Below are positions 9,182 to 20,848 of a DNA stretch of 64,000 bases, in pieces. A program made the translations under genes and the position numbers. Source of the DNA: Sialis fuliginosa (taxonomy: Eukaryota; Arthropoda; Insecta; Megaloptera; Sialidae); NCBI GenBank assembly GCA_961205875.1, contig OY540815.1:18289638-18353637 (forward strand), written 5' to 3'. A model generated the notes under the pieces. The model was not told where the DNA came from. It saw only the letters and a program-made list of their open reading frames with translations, and made no database searches. Numbering within the stretch: position 1 is the first letter of the stretch; each line of letters begins with the position of its first letter.

Positions 9182-10037
9182 ATGTCTGACGTGGAATCAG
9201 ATGTATCATCCAAAAATGGAAGCTACAAAGGTTCAGAGGGCGATTGGGTATGCCCAGATTCACAGTAAGTATTTGACAGTGATAAATATCATTTGCATGC
9301 TTTGAAAATAATAACAAATCAAATACAGGTGCGGAAACGTAAATTTCGCACGCCGGAAACAATGTAACCGATGTAACAAAGATCGTATTATCGAGTCGAC
9401 CAAGAAGAAGAAACTTGGTCAAGAGATCGGCAAGGCAGCTGCTGAAAAAAGCAAAGGTTTATTCAGCGCTGACGATTGGCAATGTAACAAGTAATGTTTT
9501 TAATTTAAAGTAATGTTTATTTGTTTAACATCCACGATCGTTTAAATATTATTGTTGTAATTTGTGCCAATTGCCGGAGCAGGTGTGGTAATGTGAACTG
9601 GGCGCGCAGGCAGCAATGCAATATGTGCAACGCGCCAAAGTTCGGAGAGGTCGAAGAGCGCACGGGGCTCGGAGGCGGTTACAACGATCGTGGTGTCGTC
9701 GAGTACAAGCAGCGGGACGATTCGGATGATGAATACGATGAGGTATAGTAGACTGTCGCAGAGGTTAACTAAAGTTATTTAAAAACATAAAATGATTCAG
9801 TTTGGTAGACGAAAAAAACGTAAAAACAAAGATGATGATCATGCAAGCGATAGTAGCAGTTCTCACAGAAAAGAACGTAACAGTGACGCGTCCGAACATG
9901 GAGAAGACGACGAAGAGGAGGATGATGATGACTGCGATGTTTCAAAGTATGACTTGAGTGACTGGGGTGATGTAGAAACAAAACCTAAAGAAAAATCCAG
10001 AAGCAGATCAAGGTCTCCTTTAAATTCTCAAAGGTAA
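9182..10037 (+). CDS. ZRANB2: ZRANB2-like RNA-binding splicing regulator (two RanBP2-type zinc fingers)
   Basis: Four exons: 9182-9264, 9329-9490, 9583-9742 and 9801-10037, with introns of 64, 92 and 58 nt. The product is 213 residues. RanBP2-type finger 1 reads DWVCPDSQCGNVNFARRKQC..C and finger 2 reads DWQCNKCGNVNWARRQQC..C. Both keep the N-x-N-[FW]-A-R-R stretch that contacts RNA in this family. A GLGGGYNDRG...DDEYDEFGRRKK segment, an acidic tract, SKYDLSDW and a short SR tail (SRSRSRSP) follow, as in ZRANB2 orthologues. Known members bind single-stranded AGGUAA, the 5' splice site sequence, and associate with spliceosome proteins in the nucleus. The tail is short compared with vertebrate ZRANB2. 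The TAA stop at 10035-10037 overlaps a possible donor (AAAG|GTAATC), so a longer or different C-terminus is possible. Confidence 0.93.
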
Positions 10038-10124
10038 TCTCTCATTTTCTCTATTATACTTGTTTTTCAATTATTGGTAATATTATGTAAGGCACATCGA
10101 CTTTTACTTGATGGATTTTATTCA

Positions 10125-10130
10125 AATAAA
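10125..10130 (+). promoter_or_regulatory. Candidate poly(A) signal AATAAA of ZRANB2
   Basis: AATAAA lies about 90 nt after the TAA stop, giving a short 3' UTR. Further AATAAA hexamers occur beyond (for example near 11,842), so the true 3' end is uncertain. Confidence 0.45.
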
Positions 10131-13100
10131 CTTAAAAAGATTTGCTAAAACACACAGTTACCAAAATTTGGGGAGCGTTTCATGAAAGTCACTGCTAATT
10201 AGAAAACAATTGAATTTTAAAGTGATTGACAGTTCAAAATAGATTCCATGTTTTTTAACTTGGTATGTAATTAATAGATATGACATAATACATTGGATAT
10301 ATGTTATTACTTGGGTTTATTTAGAAAGAAGGGAACAATCTCTGCCACAATCAAACTGGCGGCGAAGCTGTTTTTTTTTTTCATTCGTGTTGATAAATAC
10401 ACTTTTGGCATACCAAATTCAATCAAATCTAGTTAGATCTGCTCTCAGAAATATTCCAATGCTAATTAATGAATATCTATGAAATTTGTGACGAGGAACA
10501 CCTGGAACTTGCACTGGACCTATCAATCATAAATATCATAGCTTATTTAACTCACCTCTGTACTATCTTATTTAAATATATCTACATTAATTATTATAAA
10601 GGAGCTAACAAAATCTGTTACAGGCACTTGCAACAGGGTATTAATTCTGTGTTATTATCTATTGATTTGTTTTAGAATTTAGATAAGTGATACTTCAACT
10701 TATTATAAAATAGTGACTCTAATCTTGCGAGATAATTTTTGTAGTAATGTTTTATTACTTCATGATACCTCAAGAGATCTGTCATATAGGTTTGATTGAT
10801 ACTTCATTTGAAAATGCTTGTTACTTAACTAACCTAACAAATTTTGTTAGCTCCTTTATAATACTGGACATTATAGTAATTAAAAATTTATGTGTATAGT
10901 TAGAAAGTGAAATTACACTGTTTGCAAGAGTTTAATTACTTTGGCTGGATATAGTATTAGATCTAGCCAACATACATCAGAACTGTATTTATGAATAGGC
11001 AATTAGATGCTAGTTGAAGTCCTCATAGCATAGGCATTGACTAAAAAAAATTAAGACATGTGCAAGTTATAATTGCACAATTAGTGTTCCGCGCCATCAG
11101 CAACAAAAGTTGTTCCTTATATCGTGGGTTAATATTTTTTGTTGAAAAACTAGAATTTTTTAATCCTGAAAATTTTGGTTCAATCTACACCTAAGTTTCT
11201 ATGTTCATGATTAAAAAAAAAAATTCTGAGTTATCCTTTTGGAGATAAGGGTGGGAGACAGCAATTTGTATGTATGTATGTATGTATTCCTGAAAAATTA
11301 ATCCCCAGAATCAAAATTCAACTTTTTATGCTTCATGTTTATAATTGGGCTAAATTTCAAATTTTGATGTTGAATAGTTTTAGTAAAAATCACGTTTAAC
11401 AGATGGAGTGATTCCATAAGTGTTTTGTTTGGCACAAAACACTAAAAAATACTTTTCTCTATTCGCCTGTTGTAAATTTATATATTATTATTTTTGCCCT
11501 TCTTCGGGCCTCTAAATGTCTAAGCACGGCTCTGATTCTGATCTAATAAGATCTGTTAATTTTTTTCCGCGTATATTTTTCATTTTCTTAAGAAGAAGAA
11601 TTAAAATTGTGTTTTATTTTTTCAAGGAGATGAACACTATTTCTTCCGAAAGCTACCTAAGCTAAACACAGCGATTAATTAATTCACATTATCAAATCAT
11701 TGAAGACAGTTTTGATTATCGGCGTTTTATACTATTTGTTAGAATATTTGATAAGTTGGAAATGTATTTGTCTGTAGAATAACTATTAGAATGAGATGGT
11801 TAGTGCTTTATACAAAACATGTTTGGTTATGTTTCCGTTTAAAATAAAATACCGTGAAAGCTTTTACAGATAAGTTAATTGTTTTGTGAATTGAATTTTA
11901 CTGTATTTTATTTTAGTATTAATCGCTACATGGATATTTTTCATTGCTTTGATATATTTGAACACAATTTTGGATTGTTATTATTTTTGTAATTTGATTT
12001 ATAAGTTTATTTTTGTTATATTTTTCGTCAATGTACAGTTTTTTTTAAATAATATGTTACCGTTTTTTTTTTTAATCGGGTTTTGTAAGAATAAAAATTT
12101 GTACGTATATGTCTACCATTTCGGTATTAAAAATAGATTTAAGTTGATGTAGGTTAAAAAAATTTAACCATTTTCACTTAGAATTCTTTGAGAGCATTTC
12201 AGTAAAAAAATATGCTATGGTGAAATAGTGGAAAAGACACTTCTATTGTTGAAAATATCAATTATGGTATTTAATATTTTATATCTGTCGAAATAACTTA
12301 CATATAATTATTTTGAATGTTATGTATATCAATGTTTTTCTTACAATTATAATATTGAATAAAAATAGATATAAAAATTAGTATATTTTTAATTTCTCCT
12401 CTTTTAATTTCAATATCTGCTATAAATGATATCAGACTGACAGTTTTTATCAATGATATGTTTTATCAAAATGACCATGACATGGGTGGTAAGTAGAAAT
12501 CAGTGATTTAAAAGCAGTGGTGACAAATGTACATTATAAAATGCAGAGCATATTATTATGTACATACTTATACTCTAAAATCCCGAAAAAATTCATGACA
12601 ATTCGATTTAACTTTTGCTTTAGAACAAATTATATATAATATCCGACATAAAAATCAAGGTTCGAAATTAATATTAAGATTAATTTGCAATACACATTTA
12701 ATTTGTTTATTTCGATACATGTATGTATATAATAAATACATATATTCTTATAATTCATATAAAAAATAGCTTCCTCTATTCGTCCTATTCTTTCGGATAT
12801 GGTAATAAACAATTGCAAACCTAACGATCTAGTTTGTAAAAATACCGGTAATATAGAAATCTATAAATGACAATATTTTGTTATATCTAGTCAACAAAAG
12901 ATGGCGCTGTATACAGAACAATTTTCTTCTAATCAGATAAATGTCGGTAATATAAAATTCTATAACTAATATTCACTTGCTTCTCTTTTTCTTATAACAA
13001 AATGATGTAAGATGGCGCTAAATATTTTAAATCATTGAATTCAATATATTGCAAATATTTGCAAATTAATTAGATTTTAATCATTATTTATTAAGTATTG

Positions 13101-14112
13101 TAAAAATTTACAAAATACATAAAATGTAAAATTGTATTTAAAATAGACACATATGATATATTTGCAACTGTTCCTCACCCCTTCCTACATCGTCATAAAT
13201 GTCACAACTATGTTTCAGAGAGAGCCCACAGAGCCTATCTGGAATTTAACGTACTGTGAATAATATATAAAGAACCCTCGACATATCAAGTTGAAATTTT
13301 ACGCCGTGGCAGAACCCCATAGCCTCTGTAAGAGAAAGAGAGTGTTATGTGCTCATATATCAATCTCTCGCTTGCACACGTAAAGGTTACGAGCACGCGA
13401 GTTATGTCATTTTTTTCACATAAAATCACAAATATGAAATATGGGAACATATAATGCCGTAATAGGAAGTTGAAAGGAATTTTTAAAAGTAATAGTTATT
13501 ATATAATCCCCTTTGCAATGTTTTTTATACTTTCTGAATTTTATTTTTATGGATAGTTCGATATAATGTAAAGTATTATAAATATATAATAGGTATAAGG
13601 TAGGTAATAGTAAGTATGTATTTCTTTTTTTATCTCTGATTTCTGGATGTAGGTGTAGTAGTTTTTATTATTATATATAATTTATGTAGGTATATAGTAT
13701 TGTAAGATATCTATGACAGGGCCGGCATTAGAGAGTCTGGTACCCTTGGCGAGATCCCTCCCATACGTTCATTAAAAATACATTTATTTATTTGAATAAT
13801 TTATTCAATAATAAAAAAAAAACTTATTTCCTCAGCTCAGCCCTCCCTTTCGCCTCGGGACTTCAGGCAGTTGCCTAAATTGTTTATTGTATAATAAAGT
13901 ACCACTGGTTATGAACATTTTCTTCCTTTGTGATTGCGACATTTTCAAAATACGCGCCGAATATAATTCCTTTTAAATTTACTGCTTGGAATAAATTAAT
14001 ATTTATATAGTATTTTTTTGATAACAAACGATGTACTTATTGATTATTTCGAAGGTGATGACAGCGGAGAAAGACGATGATTTATGCTATGTATAATACA
14101 ATATTTGTCATA
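10131..14112. other. Gene-free AT-rich stretch
   Basis: No coding sequence recognised. It holds a MITE (10591-10869), a TATG microsatellite at 11267-11286, an imperfect direct duplication at about 12838-12906 / 12951-13021 in which both copies carry GATGGCGCT, and a fragment at about 13731-13900 starting CAGGGCCGGCATTAGAG that looks like one end of a hAT-type element. Part may be 3' UTR or a last intron of ZRANB2. Confidence 0.5.
10591..10869. mobile_element. MITE with TATTATAAAGGAGCTA termini, copy 1
   Basis: The left end ATTATAAAGGAGCTAACAAA and the right end TTTGTTAGCTCCTTTATAAT are inverted repeats about 280 nt apart. No transposase is encoded. A second copy with the same termini and internal sequence lies at 41525-41832 beside svp. 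The left copy end is shortened compared with copy 2. Transposon superfamily unknown. Confidence 0.75.
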
Positions 14113-14638
14113 TAAGGTATTGGCACCAGTCTTGGATATGACTCCAGTAATGGTTATTTTTTAATTAACTATACTTAATTAGAAATATTTGTTGATATTT
14201 GATAACTACCATTCTGAATATTAATTTATATACCTACATTTAACTGTCTTACAGCGTGATTTGATGACAATCGGCCAATAGGTGTCAAAATGATGGACAA
14301 TTAAACTAATTATTAGTATAATTTATTTATTAATTATATTATAATAGCAACTGATTTACATTGTTTGAAATTTGACGATTTTTTCTTTTATATCGTTTGT
14401 GTCGTAGTACTTATCATTAGCAAGTGTCCATCACTGCACGCTCATTACTGGTCTTACTTTATCCATTACTGGAGAAAAAACATAAACAAAAAGGGCTATA
14501 ATTTGCGAACTATGGTATTTAAATTGATATTACTTGTTTTATTAGTAACATGAGTTCATGAGAATTACAAAAAAGCCCATCAATCACAAAAACAATAAAC
14601 CTTGCTTTATAGCGGCCATAACTGGTGCCAGTACCTTA
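14113..14638. mobile_element. TA-flanked MITE (TAAGGTACTGGCACCAGT family), full copy
   Basis: A 526-nt unit begins TAAGGTATTGGCACCAGT and ends ACTGGTGCCAGTACCTTA, with TA on both sides, as expected for insertion into a TA target (Tc1/mariner-like). No transposase frame is present. Related copies lie at 24561, 29537 (5' end only), 33654, 38690 (one end) and 50598 in this window. Confidence 0.85.
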
Positions 14639-17084
14639 TAAATATATAGTTTTTGATGAAGTTTAAAGAACAGGGCTCTTTAGAACAAGGTTAAATTAAT
14701 AATGACACGAGAAATGTTTTTATGGACACCCCTATTTAAATTCGTTTGTCGTTTAATATCATTTAAAAGCGTTAGTTTTATTTCGTTTGCTTAATATATA
14801 TGCCCTTTACTTGTAACTTAAGGCCCTATAATACCCAAATCCGTCCCTGTGTGATCTAATTTTATTAAAACGAGGTTAAATATCTGGCCTGTACATTTCT
14901 TTTGAAATATTGTTTATATTAAACGGTATTTCTACCCTAGGTGTTTAAATACGTGTATTTCTTTTAAACCGTTCAAAAACTCCATTAGGTTCACGTCAGA
15001 GGCAGCATAGTACAAGATTATTAATGATGAAGAGCAAAAATAGGTGTTTGAGAACCGCGGGGTCATTTGTAAACACGCTGACCAGAAACCATTAGCTCCC
15101 TTTTACACCGGATTAACAATGTACAGACCCAAAAGAAAAGAAAGTCGATTAATTTCAACAACGTGGATTTATTATTTATCCTCATTTTTCACACAAAATT
15201 CGATACTATGTAAATAAAGTCGATCAGAACTACAAAATATATTTATTTAAGGGAACGTCCATGAACACTTTTAGGAGGATGGGGAGCTCTATTGTTTACA
15301 TAAAATACATTTTTACTTCCATGTTCCGAAGGAAATAGAAGTATTGTAATAGCGTCGAAAAATCGTGTCCGAGATTGTACTACCTTCAAAATGTAAAGAA
15401 AAGTTAATTTCCGTATGGCAGCTGTGTGTGTGTGTATGTGTGTCTGTATGTAGAATTTTCTTTGTTCATGGTAACTACTGTAAAAATACACCTATTTGAA
15501 TTATTTTTGAGAAAAATGTTTGTCTCAGTGAGTACTCTAGATCTATCGATTTTGGTGCAAATCAGATTTAGTTAGTTTTAGAAATAATCGAAATTTTGTA
15601 ATTATCATCTAAAAGTGAACGTTGCGAGTAATATCTCAGTTATTTTGATGAGACTTGGTACATTTGCAGTTCAATTGAACCTAAAGGATATTTATTTTTT
15701 GTGCGTGCCTAAATAGCCATTGAAAGGGTGAAAACTACACTCAAAATTTGAATTTTAAAATGCAACTAAATTCAAATTTTGTTAAATTAGTTATTCTACG
15801 AATGTGTATTATGTTTTTGACATTAGGACATTAGAAAATGAATATTTATAATACAAAGGTGAGTTTTATTTCTGACAAATCCCATTGAAATTTTTCATAT
15901 ATTAAAAATTATTTAAGAAGATATCAAAGAACATGGATGTCATGTATGCGGTTCTTCATAATTGTACTTATCATTTTCAACTCGAAAGTGCATAGATTAT
16001 CTCTCGCTTTAATTTCTTAAGTATACGCCAATGACAAAGTACATTCGGAAGAAAAAAACTGCTCTCTTTTATACAAAACAAAAACACAAAAAGTAATTTA
16101 CTATGCCAACGACTTCTTAATTGAATTTTGTAAATTTATATGAAATATGTTCGTCTTGGAATCGCTTCACTAACTTTTATTGCACACAGGGCGGTTGGAA
16201 ATCAACCCTCAATAAGATTTAGGGTGTTTTCAAACAATGTCTCTAACAAAATAAACAATATTCTTTAATACGCTCGTTTATTTATTTATTTTTTTCTTGA
16301 CGAATTATTTGTCGGCAGAATCTCTTCTAGTCTGACAGCTCAGTTGTGTGTGTATAGATTTTTGTTGTTTGTTTCGTGTTTTTTGTGTATTATTTATTTA
16401 TTTATTGGATGTTGCTGATGGACCGATCATCGTAGATCTTGACAAATGGGTGAAAAAGCTATGTTTATAATGGTATAAAAATATGATCACTCAAAATGTT
16501 ATCAATACTAATATAAAAACCAGTTATTTTGGGTTTTGAGTCTATTATTATAACCCAGTTTTTTTACATGAAAACTACTAAACCGATATAAATGTGACTT
16601 TCACTAGAATTAGTTTAGGTTATATTAATTTACGGCAGGAAAATTTATAATTGATGTTTTTTTTTATAAAATTGTATAAAAATGAAAATAATTATCAACA
16701 ATGGTAGTTATTTTTGAAATAAGCCGTGAGAAAATTAAAAATTTACAGAAACCACAAAGAATCATCAAACAAAAAAAAAACACGTCACTACCTCTGATTT
16801 AGAGACACACAAATACATTTTGTGAAAGTTTTCTGCATTAAAAGTTCTGGATGGATTTCTAGCATTTCCAGTTTGAGAAACAGTGATTTGTGAACATAAA
16901 TAATACACGAAACATTAGTGGATGTACCGGAGTAAGATAATGCGCTCCGGAACCGGAAATACAATCAGTACGGCGGCGGCAGACACAATGAAAAATCACA
17001 ACACGAAATGTAAACGCAAAACATTAATAACAATAATAATAATAATGTTTTACTTAACAGAATTCGTTTTAAGTATGAGATTTT

Positions 17085-17410
17085 CATAAATGACTAATAT
17101 TCGCAATATCGAAGATACGAGAAGCTTTGTGATCGTTTTAAAATGAGACAAATTGTTCTCCGATTTCAAAATTTTAAATTGATATTTCCATATTTGAGGT
17201 CAAGACAAACACATAACTCATGAACCACCGAACCGATATTAATGAAACTTGGTTGGATGGTTGGGTCTGGCTTGAGGACAGTTCCATTTCAAAATCATCA
17301 AAATCGTGTGTAAGGAGGAGGGGTGACATCTCAAAATATTTATTTTTTCAAGATATCTCAAGAACGACACATGTTACGTAAAAATTTTATTTAGCACGAG
17401 GAAGCACTGT
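17085..17410 (+). repeat. Dispersed repeat, copy 1 (partner at 55340-55660)
   Basis: About 300 nt are shared with 55340-55660 in the same orientation, from CGCAATATCGAAGATA through CATGAACCACCGAACCGATA to CAAGATATCTCAAGAACGAC. The block GCACGAGGAAGCACTGTGCA follows at 17395 here and only at about 55975 in the partner, so the two copies differ by an indel of about 300 nt. The ACCGAACCGATATTAATGAAA motif is common in lepidopteran Helitron- or RTE-like repeats; class unproven. Confidence 0.75.
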
Positions 17411-17944
17411 GCATTTTTGAAATTTTTATATTAGTTTTGAAACGGGTAAATTTGAAAAAAAGTATTTCAGATAAAAGTTATAGATAATTTTATAGGTACC
17501 TACTTGTTTACACATTTAATATTTTTTTGCGTGTGATTTTTTAATTTTTTTTAATGAAAATTCAATATTATAATGGTTATACGAATAGGATTTTTATCAA
17601 CTGATAAAATTACAATAAATATTAATTATAGAAAATATATTACATTTCATTCCAGTCAAATCTTCCCAAGTGCTTGCTTCCCCTTAAAATAACATACAAT
17701 TAGATTTACTCAATATTACATGCTAACGTAAAATTCGACACTTTTAATGATCCCCGTCAGGTAATATTCGAGCAAGTAATATAAATCTAGATGCCTTTGA
17801 CAAATTGTTTGTGTCAATATTAGCCATTGCTATTATTAATGATCACCGAACACAGACGGCTATGCAATATTACAGTAGGCTTTTGTTTCCTTTTTCTAAT
17901 GCAATAATCGTACCTATATGTCGTTCAAAAATCAAGGTAGGTAA

Positions 17945-18088
17945 AATATTTATATGAATGACGCTTCAAACTCGTCCTAAAAAACAGGATAGAAAAATTT
18001 GGAGAGGCAAAAAGTACTCATTGCCCCCTCTTCCCCACTGAAAATGCAGGGAGAGCAGTTGTCCCCCCCACGGTTCCGACGCCACTGC
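17945..18088 (-). mobile_element. Remnant of a hAT-like MITE (CAGTGGCGCCGG family)
   Basis: It ends GTTCCGACGCCACTG and matches, in opposite orientation, the complete element at 32409-32782, including the CCCCACTGAAAATGCAGGG-type core. One terminus is missing. Confidence 0.65.
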
Positions 18089-18207
18089 TTACTTATTTAA
18101 TATCTAAGAAACCAAGGATGAAATTTTAAATAAAGTATATAGTGTTGGACATTACATTAATAATTGTTTTTATATATATGTAGGTACAGTAGTTAAATTC
18201 TACACTC

Positions 18208-18554
18208 CAGTGGCGTAGATAGGGGGGGGGGGGGGGATCAAGATGATCAATCACCCCCCATGAGCCTACATCATGAGAAAACTCAAAAACATTTTTTAAC
18301 TGAGAGACAATTTTTAAACTCTCCTAGTATGTATAAAATAGTAAAAGTGGTAAATTATGAGTAAAAAAAGGTTTTCAGTTATTGCTTAATTTTTAATGGA
18401 TGACCTTTTGTAAGGGTACACTAACTACAGTTTATATAACCATATGATAAAAAAAAATTATAATAATAATATTTTTTTGCATTTTTTGGGAGCTCCCGAA
18501 CTTTATTTTTTTATTTATCCCCCCCCCCATCGCAAAATGCTATCTACGCCACTG
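18208..18554. mobile_element. hAT-like MITE with G-tract and C-tract next to its ends
   Basis: The termini are CAGTGGCGTAGATAG and CTATCTACGCCACTG, perfect 15-nt inverted repeats. The flanks CTACACTC and CTACACCC match at 7 of 8 positions, the 8-bp duplication expected of hAT elements. A run of about 16 G follows the left end and a run of C precedes the right end. Confidence 0.8.
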
Positions 18555-19958
18555 CTACACCCTATATCTATATGTATGTATATTGTATATATTAAATATT
18601 GTTACAAACTAGTTATATTAAAAGAACAGTTTTAGTCTGAGAGAAAATAACAAAAACTTAATTTGATGAGGAGGATCATTTTTCAAAATCTTCCGCACAA
18701 AAATTTAAATTGGTTATGTGTCAGATGGGCGGGCGGACGCTTTGTGGTCCGTCATTATCTAATGATTGTTCGCGCGGCGGCTGGCTCATTAGCGCAGCAT
18801 CCCAGAGATGTTTAATTATAACACTAGGCCGTATCCAAAATATTGTAGAATATAGGTACTTGATGGATTGTATTACCAAAAACATGCCTGCTTTGAAGAA
18901 TAATGCACTTTTTTGAATACTTAGAAAGCAGAAACAAAACTTTTCTTGTGTGTTTTTACTTTCCTATACTCATGTATATGAAATATACGTAAGTATTGTG
19001 AAGCCGATTTTTTTCAAAATCCGGATTTTGATGAAATTATTCATTTTGACCTTCCCTGAATCCATTCTGACATCTTTCTGTCTGTCGTAGAAGGGTGAAA
19101 TTTTATATTTAATATTAATTTTTGTCTGGGAAGAAAACTTCTTATTTTTGAAAATGATCTTTCAACCGGATACGGATGTTTACTGACGTCGATTTTTGAA
19201 TTTTTTGAATTACTTTGAAACAGTGCGAATTAGAGAAAAATCTTAAAAACTATCAGTTGTTTAAACCTAAAGAATTAACTAATAATAAATGTCTTTTACA
19301 ATTTTTTGAGACAATCACTGTCTGATTAAGGGGTGCAACTGCACATGACATAAGACGAAAGTAAAATTAAGTATTATCGTCTCATTTGAATTTAAACTAA
19401 TCTTGTTTCGGCGTGAAATATTATATACATACATTACATAAAAATTTTCATAGAAAAAATATAATTGAAAATCCATTGCATTTTTTCTTTCGTCAAGATT
19501 TCTATCTAACAAACTAACCAACATTGAAACGAGTACAAAAAGATTTAGATAAAATCAATCAATACATCCCCCCTCTTTTTTTTACACATACACACAAACA
19601 CAATTTATATCACGATATAAAAATCACAACTTTAAAAAGTTTCAATTTGCTACAACAGTGACATCTGTTGACGTTTGTGCGCAAATTGACAACTGTCAAC
19701 TTAAGGCCCGGTACAGACACACTTCATCGTACCGGTGCTAAATTGCAATGAATGTGAAAAGCGTGTTTTTCAAAACCTAGGATCTCCCTCGAGATGTTTC
19801 AGGACCGGTCTCAGGGGTGCTTTTCCACGCACCTTTTAAATGTCTTCATGTTATATGTTTTTTTTCTGGTAAAAGTATCCTATTATAATTTATTTATTGA
19901 CATTTTGTCTTGATTCTATTGATTCGGTTTCGCTTAGTGTGAAGGAGGCCTTATATAT

Positions 19959-20848
19959 ACAGGGTGGCGCAACGAAAACGAAACGGTCACGTTTTTGGTC
20001 TGTTAAAATAAGATTTTGAAAAAACGCTCGAACACGTCGATTTTGCTTTCAAAGGGGACATCTTTTGCAATAAAATTTTTGCAAGAATCTTTTCAACCCT
20101 TTGCGTTATGAGCACCATCCTTAAAATTTTAAATAGCATGATAGGGCAAGTGATACCTCATTTGAAAGGTTTTTTCATTCTAAACAAGGTGCTTTTTGTT
20201 TTTTTCAAATCTGTTGAATTTTAGTCAATTTATTTACATTTGTAGTTCAATGAATGCATTTATTTTCTGATCAACAAAACAACAATTTACAATTAAAATT
20301 CAAAACAAAGTAGGCTTATTATCGAGGAATGTTGCCAACTTACTATCCAAACGTTTCAACAAGTGAGAAATAATTTTGAGCAAAACTTGTATTTTTGTAT
20401 GAAAGCTAGCGGAGCTCAATTTGAACATTTATTGAATTAATTAAAGTTTTGGATGTTAGTAAATTTTTGTGTATTATCTGATAAGAAAATAAGCTTACTT
20501 TGTTTTGAATTTTAGTTCTGAATGTTTGTTTTGTTGATCAGAAAATAAATGCATCATGGAATTAAAAATGTAAATAAATTGACTAAAATTACACAGATTT
20601 GAAAAAAACAAAAATCACCTTGTTCAGAATGAGAAAACCTTTCAAATGAGGTATCACTTGCCCTATCATGTTATTTAAAATTTTAAGGGTTGTGCTCATA
20701 GCGTAGAGGGTTGAAAAGATTCTTGCAAAAATTTTATTGCAAAAGATGTCCCCCTTGAAAGCAAAATCGACGTGTTCGAGCGTTTTTAGAAAATCTTATT
20801 TTAACTGACCAAAAACGTGACCGTTTCGTTTTCGTTGCGCCACCCTGT
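19959..20848. mobile_element. Long foldback element (ACAGGGTGGCGCAACG termini)
   Basis: About 890 nt in which the two halves are inverted copies over several hundred nt each. It starts ACAGGGTGGCGCAACGAAAA and ends with its complement CCCTGT, bordered by TATAT on both sides. Arms diverge by scattered substitutions. The centre, around 20330-20460, is unique. No transposase frame is seen. The transcript would fold into a long hairpin. Confidence 0.85.

Larger units (their letters stand above)
14639..19958. other. Gene-free region with dispersed repeats
   Basis: No gene recognised. It contains a repeat at 15320-15460 shared with 28800-28960 (inverted) and 60075-60165, a TG tract near 15423-15450, the dispersed repeat at 17085-17410, a hAT-like remnant at 17945-18088, the hAT-like element at 18208-18554, and a GC-richer unique island at 18710-18830. 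Confidence 0.5.

Noticed and set aside
9129-9422. Minus-strand frame across ZRANB2 exons 1 and 2
   Set aside because: Antisense to coding exons and spanning their intron; the plus-strand reading matches ZRANB2 exactly.
9521-9748. Plus-strand frame starting at 9521 as an independent gene
   Set aside because: Its C-terminal part is ZRANB2 exon 3; the N-terminal part is intron.
13140-13400. Possible tRNA or small RNA gene in a slightly GC-richer stretch
   Set aside because: No T-arm GTTCGA box or cloverleaf pairing found here or elsewhere in the window by eye.
14365-14553. 62-codon frame inside the TA-type MITE
   Set aside because: Not conserved as an open frame in the other copies examined by eye; the element is non-coding.
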